In this document: positions 49,239 through 57,981 of the stretch, one piece after another
Layout of the letters: every line of letters begins with the position of its first letter
How positions within the stretch are numbered: position 1 is the first letter of the stretch
Assembly: GCA_963556255.1 (NCBI GenBank)
Contig: OY744604.1
Location: 23,385,736-23,449,735 of the forward strand
Reading direction: 5' to 3'
Source of the DNA: Allolobophora icterica
Lineage: Eukaryota; Annelida; Clitellata; Crassiclitellata; Lumbricidae
Length of the DNA stretch: 64,000 bases
Program-made: the position numbers and the translations under genes
The notes under the pieces: model-generated
What the model was told of the DNA's origin: nothing
What the model saw: the letters and a program-made list of their open reading frames with translations, nothing else
Databases searched by the model: none

Positions 49239-49849
49239 TATTATAATATTGTTTCTTGACATCAAAGAAATATTTAATTTAAAATCTTTTCTTCGTCTAG
49301 AGGTTCTTACTAAAAATAGAAAGTAAGTTTGGTTCGTTGGTTGCTTTGTTTGATGTTTAACAAAGATGATCAGCATCGCCCTCCGCCTTTAACGAACCTT
49401 GGGACTGAGAGTGCCAGTCTCAAGTATGGATTAAAAAGAGCGACGCTAATCATATTTCAATACTTTGAATTTATTGTGACGTGATTATGAATACTCTCAG
49501 AACTTCAACCTTCAGAAAAAAGAAAAACACGGATTACTATGTCCTAAAAGGATTCTTTTCCTGGCTGAGCACCAGCAATTCAACCTGTTCAACATGATTG
49601 TCGACCGTTCTAGCCATTCGCGGGCGGACTCTACCCGGTTGATGATAAAAGAGACCCAGTTATATCGATCTTTGAAAGGAAAACGGTTAATCACCCACGA
49701 ATCCATCCTTTATCTGAAAATTCCTTTAAAAACGTTTCGCACGGTAATATTTATTCTTTCTTGCAAATGTTTTGACATGATTATCTTCTTCGGAAAACAC
49801 CATTTTGTCGGGGTTGTCGTGACGTAATCATAGTTTAGGTTGGTCCAGC
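49239..49849. other. 3' flank of gene C
   Basis: Around 49505..49560 an antisense stretch echoes GCACTTACGACATCC-type text of the NHL exon (AAAAACACGGATTACTATGTCCTAAAAGGATTCTTTTCCTGG). It may be a short relic of another NHL exon on the plus strand (KHGLLCPKRILFL). No intact gene. Confidence 0.45.
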
Positions 49850-51271
49850 CAGAGGCGTCTACACCAGCGGTTCTTAAAGTGGTGGTCCGCGGACCGGCGC
49901 CGGTCCGCGGAGCTCTGGGCGCCGGTCCGCGAAACAGTCCTTAAAAATTCATTATTTTTCAACTTATTCGCGAAAGTGTATAATATTTCAAACGTATTTT
50001 AAATAAAATCATTAATCATTGACAATATTTAATTTAACAATTAAATATTACAATATAATAAATCTGTAAATTCTATATATTTAAAAATAGAGTCAGTGAA
50101 CATTTAATTTTATTCGTTAGTTGGCACTACGAAACGCTACGAAAGTGGGCATCATTCTGTTGCTTTTTGTTCTTTGTTTATATCGTCAAAAAGGGTCGAT
50201 AATTGAGTAGACATAGTAGAACAGACGCTTGTTATGAAAAAATCTTTAAAAAATTAATCCTTAAGACATGAATAAACAAAAGCAATCCAGTCTGGACCGT
50301 TTTGTAAATAGTAATAAAAACAGCTAACAGTGTTATCACTCTGGCTCTGACAACGAACAAGAGAGCAGTATTAATTGCCAAGTGGGATCCAGTTTGTATA
50401 AAAGATGATTAAATAGTTTATACTTAGTCAAACCATTTTAACGTCAGCTGTATCCATGCATAAATAAACATAAGAAAAGTGTGAATGGGGTTAAATATTT
50501 GGTAATCCTGGGTTTTAGCGTCCGAAATTATTTACATTGCATGAGCGATGAAAACGTTTCACAGTTAAACTCAAACAAGAAGTTGGAAGATTGATGAAAA
50601 TATCAATGAAACTAGTAGCCGGATGATCGATTAAAATATTACATAGTTAAAGTCAAACTAGAAATTGGAATTGCGATGAAAATATATCGTTTTAGTGCCG
50701 ATATTATTCCCGTGTATGACCGATGAAAACATTTTATAGTAAAACTCGAACTAGAAGTTGGAAGATTGACGAAAATATTCACGAAACTAGAAGCTGCATA
50801 ATCGATTAAAATATAACTCAAACTAGAAGTTGGATGAACGATGATTATTTATTGTATATTGTATTAGAACGTTTCAATGAAAATAATTTCGGACGCCAAA
50901 ACCCAGGATTACCAAATATTTCAATAACTTAATATAAAAATACTTCAGAAATAATTTTGATCTGTGAATAACACCATGATAATGTAAATTGTTACAAGCG
51001 ATTTAGTTTTGTTTACTTTATGTACGTATCTCCTAGGTTGCGATCCCGCGGTTGCTATTAGTGGTCCGCGAAAAACAACATAAAGACGGTGCCGGTCCCT
51101 AGCTTTAAAAAGTTTAAGAATCACTGGTCTACACCATAGAAACCTTGCTCAATCCAAGAAATACGGGTAGGGGGAGATCTGTCAGTGCGCGTGCCACCAT
51201 TCTATGGGGGGAAGGAACGGGGAGGGGGAAAAGGGACGTTGCTCCAATGACTTAGGGGATAGACGCCCCTG
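49850..51271 (-). mobile_element. hAT-type MITE family M, copy 3, split by another hAT
   Basis: The outer ends CAGAGGCGTCTACACC and GACGCCCCTG are flanked by GGTCCAGC (49842..49849, 51272..51279). Only about 160 bp belong to the MITE: 49850..49864 and 51135..51271. The rest is the insertion at 49865..51126 with its own duplication. Confidence 0.9.
49865..51126. mobile_element. hAT-type transposon nested in MITE M
   Basis: CAGCGGTTCTTAAAGTGG at the left and AGTTTAAGAATCACTG at the right, flanked by GTCTACAC (49857..49864, 51127..51134). Inside, 50540..50860 is a set of about five degenerate repeats of roughly 65 bp built on ACTCAAACTAGAAGTTGGAAGATTGATGAAAAT. No transposase frame. Confidence 0.88.
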
Positions 51272-51415
51272 GGTCCAGCTTTTATAAAAAAAAATAATTA
51301 TACAGCACTTAGCTAAACTATCAAGCATCATTATTCTAAAATTTAATTAAAATTGATGGTTATCTGCATGAATTATGTTAAGTTATGTAGAGACACATTT
51401 TTATGACTCGCCGTG

Positions 51416-51451
51416 TATGTATATATATATGTATATATATGTATATATATG
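51416..51451. repeat. (AT)n/(GTATAT)n, retrotransposon target
   Basis: A 36-bp AT-rich run directly before the 5' LTR. It continues as TATGTATGTATATATATATA after the 3' LTR. Confidence 0.95.
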
Positions 51452-53076
51452 TGTGGCGGTCAAGGCCACAGTGCGTAAGTGGGAGGATTTATTTTATGCG
51501 AATAGCATCGTTTTCTTTAAGTTTACATGCGAAGGGAACAGCATCGTTTCTCTTAATTTTTCATGCGAAGGCCCAGTATCGATCATTTAATTTTTATTTA
51601 ATTTCAATAGGCGACTGTCCAGCAACGACCGTGATAGGGAAGCCCGATCGACGGTGTAAAGCCAGCGCATAGCGAGCAGACGCGTTAATTCGGGATGCAT
51701 AGAGCCTGCCTCACGGTGCGCTGCTTTATACGTGAAGAGTTGGTTCGACTCTTCATACATAGCAATACTGTTAAACAGCGTTGTTGGTTAGCGATTCAGT
51801 TACCGATTCAAATATACTGCACTCAGTGTGGTAGGCGAGTGATTTTGGTTACGACCGAGTCAGAGTTCGAGTTTCCGGTTAGTACAAATATATTTACGGA
51901 CGAAAGGGGCGTCCGAATAATATAATCAGGCGATCCCGAGTACAGCTAAAGAAGTTCACTGTTGGGAGAAGTGAATCCCTCCGTTGATCGCGAAGCGGTC
52001 TAGGTTCCGATTGTGGGAAATCTACGGCTGAGTAATACTCGGGGAAGGATACCGTTGATACACAGGAAAACCAATTCAGTGTGAGATCGAAAACCAGGGT
52101 GAATTTGGCGACGGGCAGGAAAGTCCCTCTTGGGTTTTGAAGAACTCCGCGATTGGAGCTTGTCCGGTAACCCATGGGAGTAAGGTGACCTTCTTAAGGT
52201 AGCCATTTTCTGGAATTCTGAAATCCTTGAAACCAAGAGTAAATTTGGCGTCGGGCAAGGAAATCCCTCTTGGAGTTCGAAGAACTCCAAGATCCGACAG
52301 TGTTTGGTTTTGTCCACTGAGACGAGTTTTACGCGATTTCGGCGTACTCGACACAGGGGAAGTTCTACGCGCTTTCGGCGTACTCGGCCGGGAGAGTTTT
52401 ACGCGACTTCGGCGTCTTCGGCTGGGAGAGTTTTACGCGACTTCGGCACTCGGTGAAGTGACCGTCGGGATACCTGAAAAAACCAATTTAGTACAAAAAC
52501 GATAATAAGGGTAAATTTGGCGACAGGCAGGAAATTCCCTCTTGGGTTTTGAAGAACTCCGTGATCGAAGCTTGTCCGGTTACCTGTGGGAGTAAGCGTG
52601 ACCTTCGTTAGGGAACCAAAATTCGGAAATTCTTGGGAACAAAATTCAGGACATTCTGGTAACCTTACGGGGTCAGCGTTACATTTGGATTGTGACACTT
52701 GGATGGCTGACACGCCGGTGGAGCGTTGGAGGGGCTCCATCGCCCGGTAACTAAAAATAGTTACTGGGAAAGACCACTGTTACCGAAAGACCGCAGTACG
52801 GGAAAAGACCGCCCGACAACTGATTACAGTGCGGTAAGACCAGGAAAAACGATATAGTCAGGAAAATCTTGTATTCAAACCAATCGTTATTCAGAGCAAA
52901 TAACTTGGTGATCGAAACACGTAGTTCCGAGAACTGACCGAAGTGCGAAGTAGGGCCCACCTCGTGCGCCGGTCGGAACACAGTTCTGCGTGCGGTTAGG
53001 GAGGTTTTAGACCTAGAACCTGTCCTATCAGAAGAGAGTGTCGTGAGACCAGTATACCGCGTTAATATTACACGTG

Positions 53077-53085
53077 TATATATTA
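53077..53085 (+). promoter_or_regulatory. Possible TATA box of the LTR promoter
   Basis: TATATATTA in a GC-balanced context, 375 bp upstream of the gag ATG. If used, transcription would start near 53107, making U3 about 1.65 kb. No experimental support. Confidence 0.3.
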
Positions 53086-53092
53086 TCGCAAG

Positions 53093-53470
53093 ATGTTCGC
53101 GTGTTTGAGACGGCACGACGTGACGACTCGTCAGATGTACACCTTGTCCTCTCGGACAGGAGAACGTTCAGAGTTTTCCCCTATTGACGATAACTCGAGA
53201 GTCATGAGATGCAGAATGGTACGTGAGGGTTCGGTTAAGGTGGAGAAAAAGAGAAAGTCTTTGACTAAGAGATCTCACAGGAAGCTGAGGACTCCTGCCG
53301 GCAAGAGAGCGAACCCTGTTCTAAAGGACGGCCATCCTGAGGACGAGGACGTTGCCCACCCGGCGACCGCGGCAGTGGCAGAGTCCGAAAGTGAGATGGA
53401 GCTTGACAGCGACACTGTTCGCAAACAAGCGATACCCTCGGGACCTCCTCTTGGAAAAAATGGGCACTGA
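53093..53470 (+). CDS. LTR-encoded 125-codon ORF overlapping the gag start
   Basis: An open frame wholly inside the LTR (also at 62951..63328 in the 3' LTR). It encodes a basic central part (KKRKSLTKRSHRK) and an acidic tail (ESESEMELDSD). It ends TGA at 53468..53470, after the gag ATG at 53460, so the two frames overlap by 11 nt within GGAAAAAATGGGCACTGA. It resembles no protein I know. It might be an upstream ORF, a separate accessory product, or chance. If transcription starts near 53107, as the TATA suggests, its ATG would not be in the message. Confidence 0.35.
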   Translation: MFACLRRHDVTTRQMYTLSSRTGERSEFSPIDDNSRVMRCRMVREGSVKVEKKRKSLTKRSHRKLRTPAGKRANPVLKDGHPEDEDVAHPATAAVAESESEMELDSDTVRKQAIPSGPPLGKNGH

Positions 53471-55505
53471 GAGCGGAGACAGGGAACCGCTCGTCTACAG
53501 CAGAAGTAGACAGGATAGTGACCCGGGCGACTCCAGAAGGTCAGTTGGCTGGAGCCGAACCCAGCCCGACGACGAAGCAGCGTCTCGGGTAAGACCGACA
53601 CAAATTGGTACCACGTCTGATGAAGGGTTAGTTGATCTCGAGCGACGAACGCCACAAACTGGTACCAGAAGTGGGGTACTAGCGTTTTCTTGTCACAGAA
53701 CCAGGCAAGGTCAGGAAGATACCGAGGACGAGTCGGATGAAGTGCCCCATAGTGAGCACGGAAGCGCGCGTCCAAAGTTACGTAAACGGAAAAGCAAACG
53801 AAGGTTGCTTGATGAAACGGATGCACCTGACGAAACCAGTGCATTTGAAACGGAAGCTGGAACCCGCAGTGGGCGTGAAAGAGGTTTCCATGAGGATAAC
53901 GGATGGTTGATAACCGTTCCAAAGACTACTGAGGTAGTACAGAACGATGTGAATAACGAGACATTCACACACTGGCGAGAGACCGTTGGTGAGAGTAGGT
54001 TTGACAGGTCCAAACCACTCGTCGACAATAGATCGGGGAACCTTGTGCAGGTTCAAGTACCTAGTATTGTACGGGGCAGGCAACCTGTACAGTTGAGACA
54101 GGCTTGTGATAGGCCAAGAGACATTGAGACAGGCCTGAAACCGCGGGGTGACGCCGTAGTGCAGAAAACGAGTGGTGACATCGTGGCGCATCAGCGAAAC
54201 GAAGGCAATCGAGTACCGTTTACCAACATGGAAGAAGGTCGCCCAAGACCTGTGACCGATGAGGTAGATTGGCAAGCGGAGATGTCTTACCTGCGACAGA
54301 GTGTGGCAATGATGAGTTCGAAACTTGAAGAACTGTCTGTTCCTGCTGCTCAGCATGCGAAGTCTTACCGACGCGAGACATCGGGGAAGCCTACGGGTCC
54401 AGGTTACCAGATGGATCGCCGAGGGAAGCTGCAGATCGAAGAGCCGGCACGGAGCCGAGGTAACACAGAGACACGCGAGGAAGTTTCGCTTTCGGAAACT
54501 TCGGAAAAGTTACGTAGCCGCTATCTTCCCGAAGACAGCGGGAGAGAGTCACACGGTAAAACGGCAAGGCAATCGAGTCGACAACGTCTGTTGACAAGAG
54601 GAAGAGTTGAGGCGAAATTACGTTCGTCAGTGAGTTCTTCGGATTCAGACACCGATAGTGTTGGTCCAGAAGAGGCCATGAGAACCGGAGTCTTTGACAG
54701 GAAAAACCTCCGCCAACGAGGAAGACACGAGAGTTATGAGAAAACTGAAAGGGAGACGTATGGTAAGGAACGTCTACCAGAGTACGAGAGACGCGGTTTA
54801 AAACAGGCACTTGATAGAGAAACCGAGAGAGAATCGAACATGGGAAGGGACAGAGATCATTTGGCCTGGGATGAGACCCACGAGCGGTACTCTAAAGGGC
54901 ACAAACCAGATTCGAGAAGTCGTAATTGTCTTAGGTACGACGAATCTGACAGACCGCCAGAGTCAGGAAAAAGAGATATTCGCGAAGAAGACAGAAGAGT
55001 TACGTTCGTCAACGGAAACTCTCAGAGCTCTCGCAATAAATATAAACGATCGGAGTCCAAAGACTACGCAGGTGGTGAGCCTCGTAGAAAAGGTCAGAGA
55101 CAGGCTGAGTACATCTCTGATGAAGACAGTGCAACGTCAGGCGACCGCGAGATGACTACGATGTATTCTAAGTGGCGTACAGGGAAGACGTTGGGTACTC
55201 TGAGGGGACAGAGTCGGCACCGGTCAGTGGTGAGGACAGACGAGGGAAACGATTCCCGGAGTAACGATGAGGACAACCGGAGAGGAAATCCCAAGAAGAG
55301 TGTCGGAAGATCACTTGTTACGCGGACAAGAGGCGAAGACCGATCGGATCGCGGTATACGAATCAAGCTAGAGAAGTACGATGGCAAGTCAGCGATCGCA
55401 GCCTTTCTAGCAAAGTTCGAAGTTTGTGCACGGTGCAACCGGTGGAGTGATCAGGAAAAAACAGACCAGTTAATGTGTGCCCTTTCGGATCGAAAGCATC
55501 ATTAA
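53460..55505 (+). CDS. Gag, N-terminal part, ended by the 64-bp segment
   Basis: The first in-frame ATG (53460) follows a run of six A residues and starts MGTESGDREP. It lies 197 bp before the end of the 5' LTR, so the frame runs through the LTR border and the primer site. The frame is open for 681 codons, unusually long and hydrophilic before the retrotransposon gag fold: rich in R, E, S and D. The fold itself starts near the end (IRIKLEKYDGKSAIAAFLAK then CNRWSDQEKTDQLMCAL), where the frame stops at TAA 55503..55505, inside the inserted segment. The remaining half of the gag fold continues from 55553 in the next frame. Gag would form the particle shell. In this copy the reading is interrupted. 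Confidence 0.85.
   Translation: MGTESGDREPLVYSRSRQDSDPGDSRRSVGWSRTQPDDEAASRVRPTQIGTTSDEGLVDLERRTPQTGTRSGVLAFSCHRTRQGQEDTEDESDEVPHSEHGSARPKLRKRKSKRRLLDETDAPDETSAFETEAGTRSGRERGFHEDNGWLITVPKTTEVVQNDVNNETFTHWRETVGESRFDRSKPLVDNRSGNLVQVQVPSIVRGRQPVQLRQACDRPRDIETGLKPRGDAVVQKTSGDIVAHQRNEGNRVPFTNMEEGRPRPVTDEVDWQAEMSYLRQSVAMMSSKLEELSVPAAQHAKSYRRETSGKPTGPGYQMDRRGKLQIEEPARSRGNTETREEVSLSETSEKLRSRYLPEDSGRESHGKTARQSSRQRLLTRGRVEAKLRSSVSSSDSDTDSVGPEEAMRTGVFDRKNLRQRGRHESYEKTERETYGKERLPEYERRGLKQALDRETERESNMGRDRDHLAWDETHERYSKGHKPDSRSRNCLRYDESDRPPESGKRDIREEDRRVTFVNGNSQSSRNKYKRSESKDYAGGEPRRKGQRQAEYISDEDSATSGDREMTTMYSKWRTGKTLGTLRGQSRHRSVVRTDEGNDSRSNDEDNRRGNPKKSVGRSLVTRTRGEDRSDRGIRIKLEKYDGKSAIAAFLAKFEVCARCNRWSDQEKTDQLMCALSDRKHH
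53660..53677 (+). other. Primer binding site, tRNA-Leu(UAA) type
   Basis: TGGTACCAGAAGTGGGGT lies 3 nt after the LTR. It is complementary to the 3' end (CCA included) of animal tRNA-Leu with anticodon UAA, whose acceptor arm reads ACCCCACTTCTGGTA-CCA; this is from general knowledge of that tRNA. It is also translated as part of Gag. Confidence 0.85.
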
Positions 55506-55552
55506 ATAGGCTGTCGCTATCACGGTTCTCATCGTTTTGGCGTACGTGCAGG
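55489..55552 (+). repeat. 64-bp segment interrupting gag, copy 1 of 3
   Basis: From ATCGAAAGCATCATTAAATA to GGCGTACGTGCAGG. Near-identical 66- and 65-bp versions are at 61017..61082 and 61093..61157, differing only in the length of a GTTTTGG stretch. It brings stops in two frames. Its length (3n+1) explains why gag continues in the neighbouring frame after it. Confidence 0.85.
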
Positions 55553-57981
55553 GTGCCGAGATTGTTACGGGTCCCGCTTCGCAGCTGTTGTGGGACATGG
55601 GTGCACAGAGGGACGTGTCTTGGCGAGAACTTGTTGAGCGGCTTAAGGCCCGGTACGGGTCTGATGACCAAACTAGCCTATATCGGATGAAACTTCGCAC
55701 TTACCGGCAGGCTCACGGAGAAACGCTGAGTAGTGTAGTGCAGGAAGTACGAAGGCTAATGGCTTTGGCATACCCAGGACCAACAAGTGATATCGTCGAG
55801 ACGGTCGCTTGTGACGCTTTCATTGATGCACTGGCAAACCAAGATTTGGGGCAGAAGGTGCGCGAGCGAGAACCAGTTAACCTCGAAGCGGCGTATAAAC
55901 ATGCGGTGAGGTTGGATGCCTATGGTCGATCTTCGACACAAGGTGGTGATTTAGACCGGAGACACGCGAGAGTTAAAGTTACCATGGAAGACCGAAAAGA
56001 CTCGAGCACTGAGGGGCAACAGTCTCGTCGTCTAGAAGATCTCGAGCGAAAGATTAAAAATCTTTCAAGAGAACTTGATCGAGTGACAATAAATCGGAAT
56101 TTGGGCATCGTTCCGAGAAATCCTCATGAAAGGGAGAACAGTTCTGATCTAGCTGTGGGAGATCAGAGGACAACCGAACCGAATGTGGGATGGCGACGGA
56201 TTTATCCGCCCACACGGTTGCGTAACCCGGATATCGAATGCTACTTGTGCAAACGAAAAGGACACATGAAGCGATATTGTCCTCAGAGAAACGCTGAGAC
56301 GAATGGTGCAACCGGTACCAGTGAACCTACAAAGGCTGAACCGATACAAGAGGAAACCCAAAACCGACTGGTCAAAGGCAGTAGGGTGGCCTACGTGGTT
56401 GCGAGACTGGCAGGAAAACGTATACACTGTCTACTTGATTCTGGAAGTGAAATGTCACTTGTGCCACGACGTTTCGTGCTAGACGCTGTGCTAGTACCGT
56501 CAGAACAGCGACTCCTAGCCGCTAATGGAAGTCAGATTAAGGTGGATGGTGAAACTAACCTTAAGATTCGGATCGGAAAGCAGGTGTACCCTGTACCCTG
56601 TCTAGTTACAGACCAAGTGACAGAAGTGATCTTGGGGTTATCTTGGCTGGAAGCCAATCAGGCAAGATGGGACTTCGCAAGTCGATGCGTTTTCCTTGGG
56701 AGCGAGAAGATCCCTCTGAAAGAGGTCGTTACCGAGTCCATGTGCCGGAGGGTTATTGTGCAAGAGGACATAATAGTGCCTCCAAGGAGCGAAGTTGACG
56801 TTCCAGCTTGGGTCGTATACCCGCATTTCCAAAAAGATAACGAAGATTGGACGACCATTCCAATGGAATTATCAAAAGATTTGATAATCGGACGTACGTT
56901 GGTGACAGGAAGAGACACGGAAGTGTGGATCAGGATGTTGAATGTTGGAGACAGAGATTCGCTAGTCAAGAAACGGACGGAATGTCCGCTGGAGCGAGTG
57001 AACGTAGTCGATGTGACAGTTAATCGAGCCAGAACGGAATCGTATGATGAGCCTTACCGAAGCGAAAATCCGGAGAAGCCTATGGGCCCAGGTTATCCGG
57101 AGGAACGCCGAGGAAAGCAGCAAAGTACGATTGACCGGTTTGGATCGAAGATTAGTACAACGGCCAGTGTGGCGGAGCAGACGCTCAACCCACTTGCCGA
57201 ACAGACCCTAAAACGACTATGGGAAGAAGTGCCAGCAGACTTTTCGGAAGAAGAGCGAATCAGGTTACGAAAACTTGTGCTAACGTACAGCGCAACGTTT
57301 TCCCTTAACGAAAGTGATAACGGATTCACTTCGGTGATCCAACACGAGATCGATACGGGACAGGAGAAACCAGTTCGGCAACCTTTGAGACGTCAACCGC
57401 TTTCCATGTTACCGGAAGTTGATCGTCAGGTAGAAGACATGTTGAGACAAGGCATCATTGAACCTTCGATATCGGAATGGGCATCCAATGTCGTAATGGT
57501 TAAGAAAAAGGATGGCAGTATGCGTTTCTGTATCGATTACAGGCAACTGAACCTGAAGACACGGAAAGATGCTCATCCGTTACCCCTTATCCGCGAGAGT
57601 TTAGATACCCTGGGTGGCGCCAGATGGTACAGTACGTTCGATTTGAGAGCAGGTTATCACCAGATGGCCTTGCACCCAAGAGACAAACACAAGACCGGGT
57701 TCGTTACGAGAAGGGGCAGCTTCCAATTCAAAGTGTTACCTTTCGGATTGTGCAATAGTCCGGCCTCGTTTTGTCGACTAATGAACTTAGTCTTGACAGG
57801 GCTAAACTATGACATCTGTCTGGTTTACTTGGATGACATAATTGTGTTCTCGAGGGACGTAGAGACGCACATGCAACGTCTAGAGATGATTTTCAGGAGA
57901 TTACAAGAGTATAATCTCAAGCTGAAACCATCCAAATGTTACCTGTTACAACAGAGAGTATTGTTTCTTGGTCACGTTTAG
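55510..57981 (+). CDS. Gag C-terminus, zinc knuckle, protease, reverse transcriptase (part)
   Basis: Open from just after a TAG at 55507. The first residues come from the inserted segment. From 55553 on it is gag: LLWDMGAQRDVSWRELVERL and LYRMKLRTYRQAHGE, then a CCHC zinc knuckle (CYLCKRKGHMKRYC, about 56240). The aspartic protease has its active site LLDSGSEMSLV (56431..56463) and a later VILGLSWLEAN. Reverse transcriptase follows: VVMVKKKDGSMRFCIDYRQL, STFDLRAGYHQM with the first catalytic aspartate, LPFGLCNSPASF, and YLDDIIVFS with the catalytic pair. The frame ends at a single TAG (57979..57981) right after FLGHV, where related elements read on. Gag and pol share one frame here. Confidence 0.93.
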   Translation, partial: AVAITVLIVLAYVQGAEIVTGPASQLLWDMGAQRDVSWRELVERLKARYGSDDQTSLYRMKLRTYRQAHGETLSSVVQEVRRLMALAYPGPTSDIVETVACDAFIDALANQDLGQKVREREPVNLEAAYKHAVRLDAYGRSSTQGGDLDRRHARVKVTMEDRKDSSTEGQQSRRLEDLERKIKNLSRELDRVTINRNLGIVPRNPHERENSSDLAVGDQRTTEPNVGWRRIYPPTRLRNPDIECYLCKRKGHMKRYCPQRNAETNGATGTSEPTKAEPIQEETQNRLVKGSRVAYVVARLAGKRIHCLLDSGSEMSLVPRRFVLDAVLVPSEQRLLAANGSQIKVDGETNLKIRIGKQVYPVPCLVTDQVTEVILGLSWLEANQARWDFASRCVFLGSEKIPLKEVVTESMCRRVIVQEDIIVPPRSEVDVPAWVVYPHFQKDNEDWTTIPMELSKDLIIGRTLVTGRDTEVWIRMLNVGDRDSLVKKRTECPLERVNVVDVTVNRARTESYDEPYRSENPEKPMGPGYPEERRGKQQSTIDRFGSKISTTASVAEQTLNPLAEQTLKRLWEEVPADFSEEERIRLRKLVLTYSATFSLNESDNGFTSVIQHEIDTGQEKPVRQPLRRQPLSMLPEVDRQVEDMLRQGIIEPSISEWASNVVMVKKKDGSMRFCIDYRQLNLKTRKDAHPLPLIRESLDTLGGARWYSTFDLRAGYHQMALHPRDKHKTGFVTRRGSFQFKVLPFGLCNSPASFCRLMNLVLTGLNYDICLVYLDDIIVFSRDVETHMQRLEMIFRRLQEYNLKLKPSKCYLLQQRVLFLGHV
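57979..57981 (+). other. In-frame TAG inside pol
   Basis: The only break between 55510 and 60240. It falls at the end of the RT palm/thumb, not at a gag-pol border, and the following bases (AGTGAAG) do not form a known readthrough context. It is most simply a point nonsense mutation. Confidence 0.85.

Larger units (their letters stand above)
51452..53656 (+). repeat. 5' LTR, 2,205 bp
   Basis: Starts TGTGGCG and ends CGCCACA, a perfect 7-bp terminal inverted repeat with the canonical TG..CA ends. Inside are three related units beginning AATTTGGCGACGGGCAGGAA (about 52104, 52237, 52512), four units of about 36 bp with core TTTTACGCGACTTCGGCG (52325..52450), and three CATGCGAAGG-type repeats near 51500..51570. 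The last 197 bp also encode the start of Gag. Confidence 0.97.

Noticed and set aside
51695..51925. 76-codon LTR frame also open at 1140..1349 as evidence of selection
   Set aside because: The DNA of the two LTRs is essentially identical there, so an open frame in both says nothing about selection.
53275..53922. Antisense 215-codon frame over the LTR and gag (and others over pol)
   Set aside because: Shadow of the coding strand; low-complexity composition, no domain.
55489..55552. Gag-interrupting segment as a spliced intron
   Set aside because: The right end (GTGCAG/G) looks like an acceptor, but no GT donor at the left border or in the right phase was found, and the segment recurs outside gag.
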